NCBI RefSeq assembly: GCF_017311415.1
Contig: NZ_JAEKIS010000002.1
Location: 1 to 64,000 of the forward strand
DNA from: Salipiger abyssi
GTDB lineage: Bacteria > Pseudomonadota > Alphaproteobacteria > Rhodobacterales > Rhodobacteraceae
Direction: 5' to 3'
Length of the DNA: 64,000 bases
Made by a program: the position numbers and the translations under genes. The notes below the pieces were generated by a model. It had not been told where the DNA came from and did not search any database. It was given only the letters and a program-made list of their open reading frames with translations. This document shows positions 61,893 to 64,000 of the stretch, piece after piece. The first letter of the stretch is position 1; each line of letters opens with the position of its first letter.

Positions 61893-62533
61893 GGCGTCGT
61901 CCAGTTTATCGGCGTGTCGCCCCTTGCAATAAGCCACTCGTTGACGCGGGAAAAGGGGCGCGATCCGAAAAAGCCGCGCCGGGCGGAGAGCGGCGATGGA
62001 TGGGCGGAGCGCAGGATCAGGTGATCCGGCCCGTGGATATGTTTGGCAAAGCCCTGCGCATGGTTGCCCCAGAGGATGAAGGCGCGGGGCTGTTCGGAAA
62101 GGCTTTCGATCACTTGCGCGGTGAGTTTCGACCAGCCGAGCCTGGCATGCGCACCGGCGCTGCCGGCGGGCACGGTGAGCGCGGTGTTGAGCAGCAGCAC
62201 GCCTTGCGCCGCCCAGAAGCGTAGATCGCCATTCGGCGGGCAGGCGCCGAATTCCTCGTGCAACTCCTTGTAGATATTGCTCAGCGAGCGCGGCAGCGGG
62301 CGCACATCGGGCGCGACGGAAAAGGCCAGCCCATGGGCGTGGCCGGGGGTCGGGTAGGGATCCTGACCGAGGATCACCACGCGCACCGCCTCAGGCGCGC
62401 AGGCGTCGAGCGCGGCAAAGATCTGCGGTGCGGGCGGCAGGATCTGGCGCCCGTCCTCGGCCAGCGCGGCCTCGATACGCGGCAGATCCTGCGTGAAGAA
62501 GGGCAGATGCGCCCAGGCCGGCGGCGGGGTCAT
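61889..62533 (-). CDS. ung: Uracil-DNA glycosylase
   Basis: Ung removes uracil from DNA to start base-excision repair. The 214-residue family-1 enzyme has GQDPYP (56-61, catalytic Asp58), [20 protein letters not shown] and [11 protein letters not shown]. It overlaps trpD and trpC by four bases at either end. Its place inside a trp operon ties a repair enzyme to tryptophan gene expression. Confidence 0.95.
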   Translation of the reverse strand: MTPPPAWAHLPFFTQDLPRIEAALAEDGRQILPPAPQIFAALDACAPEAVRVVILGQDPYPTPGHAHGLAFSVAPDVRPLPRSLSNIYKELHEEFGACPPNGDLRFWAAQGVLLLNTALTVPAGSAGAHARLGWSKLTAQVIESLSEQPRAFILWGNHAQGFAKHIHGPDHLILRSAHPSPLSARRGFFGSRPFSRVNEWLIARGDTPINWTTP

Positions 62534-63552
62534 GCCGCCTGTTGCGTGGCCTCGGCCAGCGCCGCGACCTTGGCCTTTGCGGCGCCGCTGTCGATGCTCT
62601 GCGTGGCCATGGCGACGCCTTCGCGCAGATCGGCGGCCTTGCCCGCCACCACCAGCGCGGCGGCGGCGTTGAGCAGCACTGCATCGCGATAGGCGGTCTT
62701 GGCGCCATCGAGCAGGGCGCGGAAGGCCTCGGCGTTCTCGGCCGGAGTGCCGCCGACGATCTCCTCGAATGGGTGTTCGGGCAGGCCGGCATCCTCGGGG
62801 TGCAGCTCGACCTCGCGCACCGAGCCGTCCTCTTCCAGCGACGAGACCCAGCTCATGCCGGAAATCGCCAGCTCGTCGGTGCCGTCGGAGCCGTGCACCA
62901 GCCAGGCGCGTTCCGAGCCGAGCCGGCCCAGCGTCTCGGCCATGGGCCGCAGCAGGTCGCGGGAAAACGCGCCCGTAAGCTGGCGTTTCACCCCCGCCGG
63001 GTTGGTCAGCGGCCCGAGAATGTTGAAGATCGTGCGTGTGCCGAGCTCCATGCGTACCGGCGCCACATGTTTCATCGCCGGGTGATGCATCGGCGCCATC
63101 ATGAAGCAGATGCCGACCTTGTCGAGAATCGGCGCGATGGCGCTGGCGGGCAGCATGACCTCGATGCCCATCTGCCCGAGCGCATCCGCCGCGCCGGATT
63201 TCGACGACAGGTTGCGGTTGCCGTGCTTGGCGACGGTGACGCCGGCGCCGGCCACCACAAAAGCCGCGGCGGTGGAGATGTTCAACGTGCCCTTGCCGTC
63301 GCCGCCGGTGCCGACGATGTCCATGGCGCCGGCGGGGGCGGCGACCGGGTTGCACTTGGCGCGCATCACGCCGGCGGCGGCGGCGTATTCGTCCACCGTT
63401 TCGCCGCGCGTGCGCAGGGCCATCAGCAGCCCGCCCATCTGCGCCGGGGTCGCTTCGCCGTCGAACAGCACTTCAAAGGCGGCCTCGGCCTCCTCGCCGG
63501 TCAGCGGACGGGTGGCGGCGGTGCCGATCAACGGCTTCAGGCGGTCGCTCAT
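62530..63552 (-). CDS. trpD: Anthranilate phosphoribosyltransferase
   Basis: TrpD joins anthranilate to PRPP in tryptophan synthesis. The 340-residue protein has [15 protein letters not shown] (PRPP site), [16 protein letters not shown], and [14 protein letters not shown]. Both ends overlap neighbours by four bases. Confidence 0.96.
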   Translation of the reverse strand: MSDRLKPLIGTAATRPLTGEEAEAAFEVLFDGEATPAQMGGLLMALRTRGETVDEYAAAAGVMRAKCNPVAAPAGAMDIVGTGGDGKGTLNISTAAAFVVAGAGVTVAKHGNRNLSSKSGAADALGQMGIEVMLPASAIAPILDKVGICFMMAPMHHPAMKHVAPVRMELGTRTIFNILGPLTNPAGVKRQLTGAFSRDLLRPMAETLGRLGSERAWLVHGSDGTDELAISGMSWVSSLEEDGSVREVELHPEDAGLPEHPFEEIVGGTPAENAEAFRALLDGAKTAYRDAVLLNAAAALVVAGKAADLREGVAMATQSIDSGAAKAKVAALAEATQQAA

Positions 63553-64000
63553 GCGGGGACTTTCATCGTATTCAGGAAGTTCTGGATCAGCGCGTGCCCA
63601 TGCTCCGAGGCGATGCTCTCGGGGTGGAACTGCACACCGTGGATCGGCAGCTCACGGTGGCGCAGCCCCATGATGGTGCCGTCCTCGAGCCAGGCATTGA
63701 CCTCCAGCGTCTCGGGCAGAGTATCGCGGTCGACCACCAGCGAGTGATAGCGCGTCGCGTCGAAAGGCGAGGGCAGGCCGGAGAACACGCCGGTGGCGTC
63801 GTGATGCACGCGGCCCATCTTGCCATGCACGATCTCGGAATGCTGCACGACCTTGCCGCCAAAGGCCTGGCCGATGGCCTGATGGCCGAGACAGACCCCG
63901 AAGAGCGGCGTGCGCGTCTCGGCGGCGGCCTCGGTCAGCGCCAGGCAGATTCCCGCCTGATCCGGATCGCAGGGCCCGGGGCTCAGCAGGATGCCCGCCG
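63549..64000 (-). CDS. trpG: Anthranilate synthase glutamine amidotransferase subunit, 5-prime end missing
   Basis: The frame enters from the right edge and covers about 150 C-terminal residues of a class I glutamine amidotransferase. [12 protein letters not shown] and the nucleophile elbow [15 protein letters not shown] are visible, with the catalytic His/Glu in [15 protein letters not shown]. It supplies ammonia to TrpE. It overlaps trpD by four bases and starts beyond the window. Confidence 0.95.
   Translation of the reverse strand, partial: AGILLSPGPCDPDQAGICLALTEAAAETRTPLFGVCLGHQAIGQAFGGKVVQHSEIVHGKMGRVHHDATGVFSGLPSPFDATRYHSLVVDRDTLPETLEVNAWLEDGTIMGLRHRELPIHGVQFHPESIASEHGHALIQNFLNTMKVPA

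Overview
The window is a GC-rich stretch from an alphaproteobacterium, almost certainly a Rhodobacteraceae (Roseobacter-group) genome. The evidence is the gene neighbourhoods (lptF-lptG-lptD-surA-pdxA-rsmA; trpG-trpD-trpC-moaC-moeA-lexA; fabF-mltG; cobS/cobT; DUF4167 behind prfA-prmC), an alphaproteobacterial LexA box of the GTTC-N7-GTTC type, and short intergenic repeats that I recall from marine roseobacters. A Salipiger-like genus is possible, but I cannot fix it from sequence alone. Almost everything is chromosomal core or ordinary catabolic content. I see no prophage, CRISPR array, rRNA or tRNA.

Layout from left to right. The left edge holds the 5-prime end of an IS1595-type insertion sequence, which appears to have landed inside a dispersed intergenic repeat. 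Then come a fused cytochrome b561/YceI membrane protein, the fatty-acid genes fabD-fabG-acpP, an iron-type periplasmic binding protein, mazG, two tandem M20 amidohydrolases with agmatinase, a DUF1499 protein, prfA-prmC and a DUF4167 protein. A long leftward operon, lptF-lptG-lptD-surA-pdxA-rsmA, handles outer-membrane LPS and protein assembly plus PLP and ribosome maturation. Rightward pepA-VOC-holC and a CHAP lipoprotein follow, then leftward DUF427, an M24 peptidase and the cobS...cobT cobaltochelatase operon, which contains a racemase-like protein lacking both expected cysteines.

From 31 to 45 kb there is an ECF sigma factor with its RskA-type anti-sigma factor, a nested palindromic repeat island, a peptide ABC transporter with a double ATPase, and an ArgE-like deacetylase, an FAD oxidoreductase and an M20 amidohydrolase. 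Together the transporter and enzymes suggest uptake and deacylation/oxidation of N-acylated amino acids or peptides. A cytochrome c-prime plus cytochrome b561 pair, a DUF2934 protein and a small glycosyltransferase-like protein come next.

From 45 to 64 kb lie fabF-mltG, an EamA transporter, cysS, cimA with a methyltransferase, an NDUFAF6-like protein, gltA, gltX, comEC, lexA with a clear SOS promoter, and moeA-moaC-trpC-ung-trpD-trpG, in which five consecutive junctions overlap by four bases.

The most interesting signal is upstream of cysS. A promoter at 48834-48863 places its predicted transcription start on the ATG of a 15-codon leaderless ORF that ends in Cys-Cys-Ile-Thr-Cys-stop. A hairpin follows directly, and its loop can pair with the cysS ribosome binding site. 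This looks like a cysteine-responsive leader-peptide switch controlling cysteinyl-tRNA synthetase. Other items of interest are several families of palindromic repeats, one a MITE-like element with perfect 21-bp inverted ends, a decayed duplicate of a transporter 3-prime end, and ung embedded in the trp operon.
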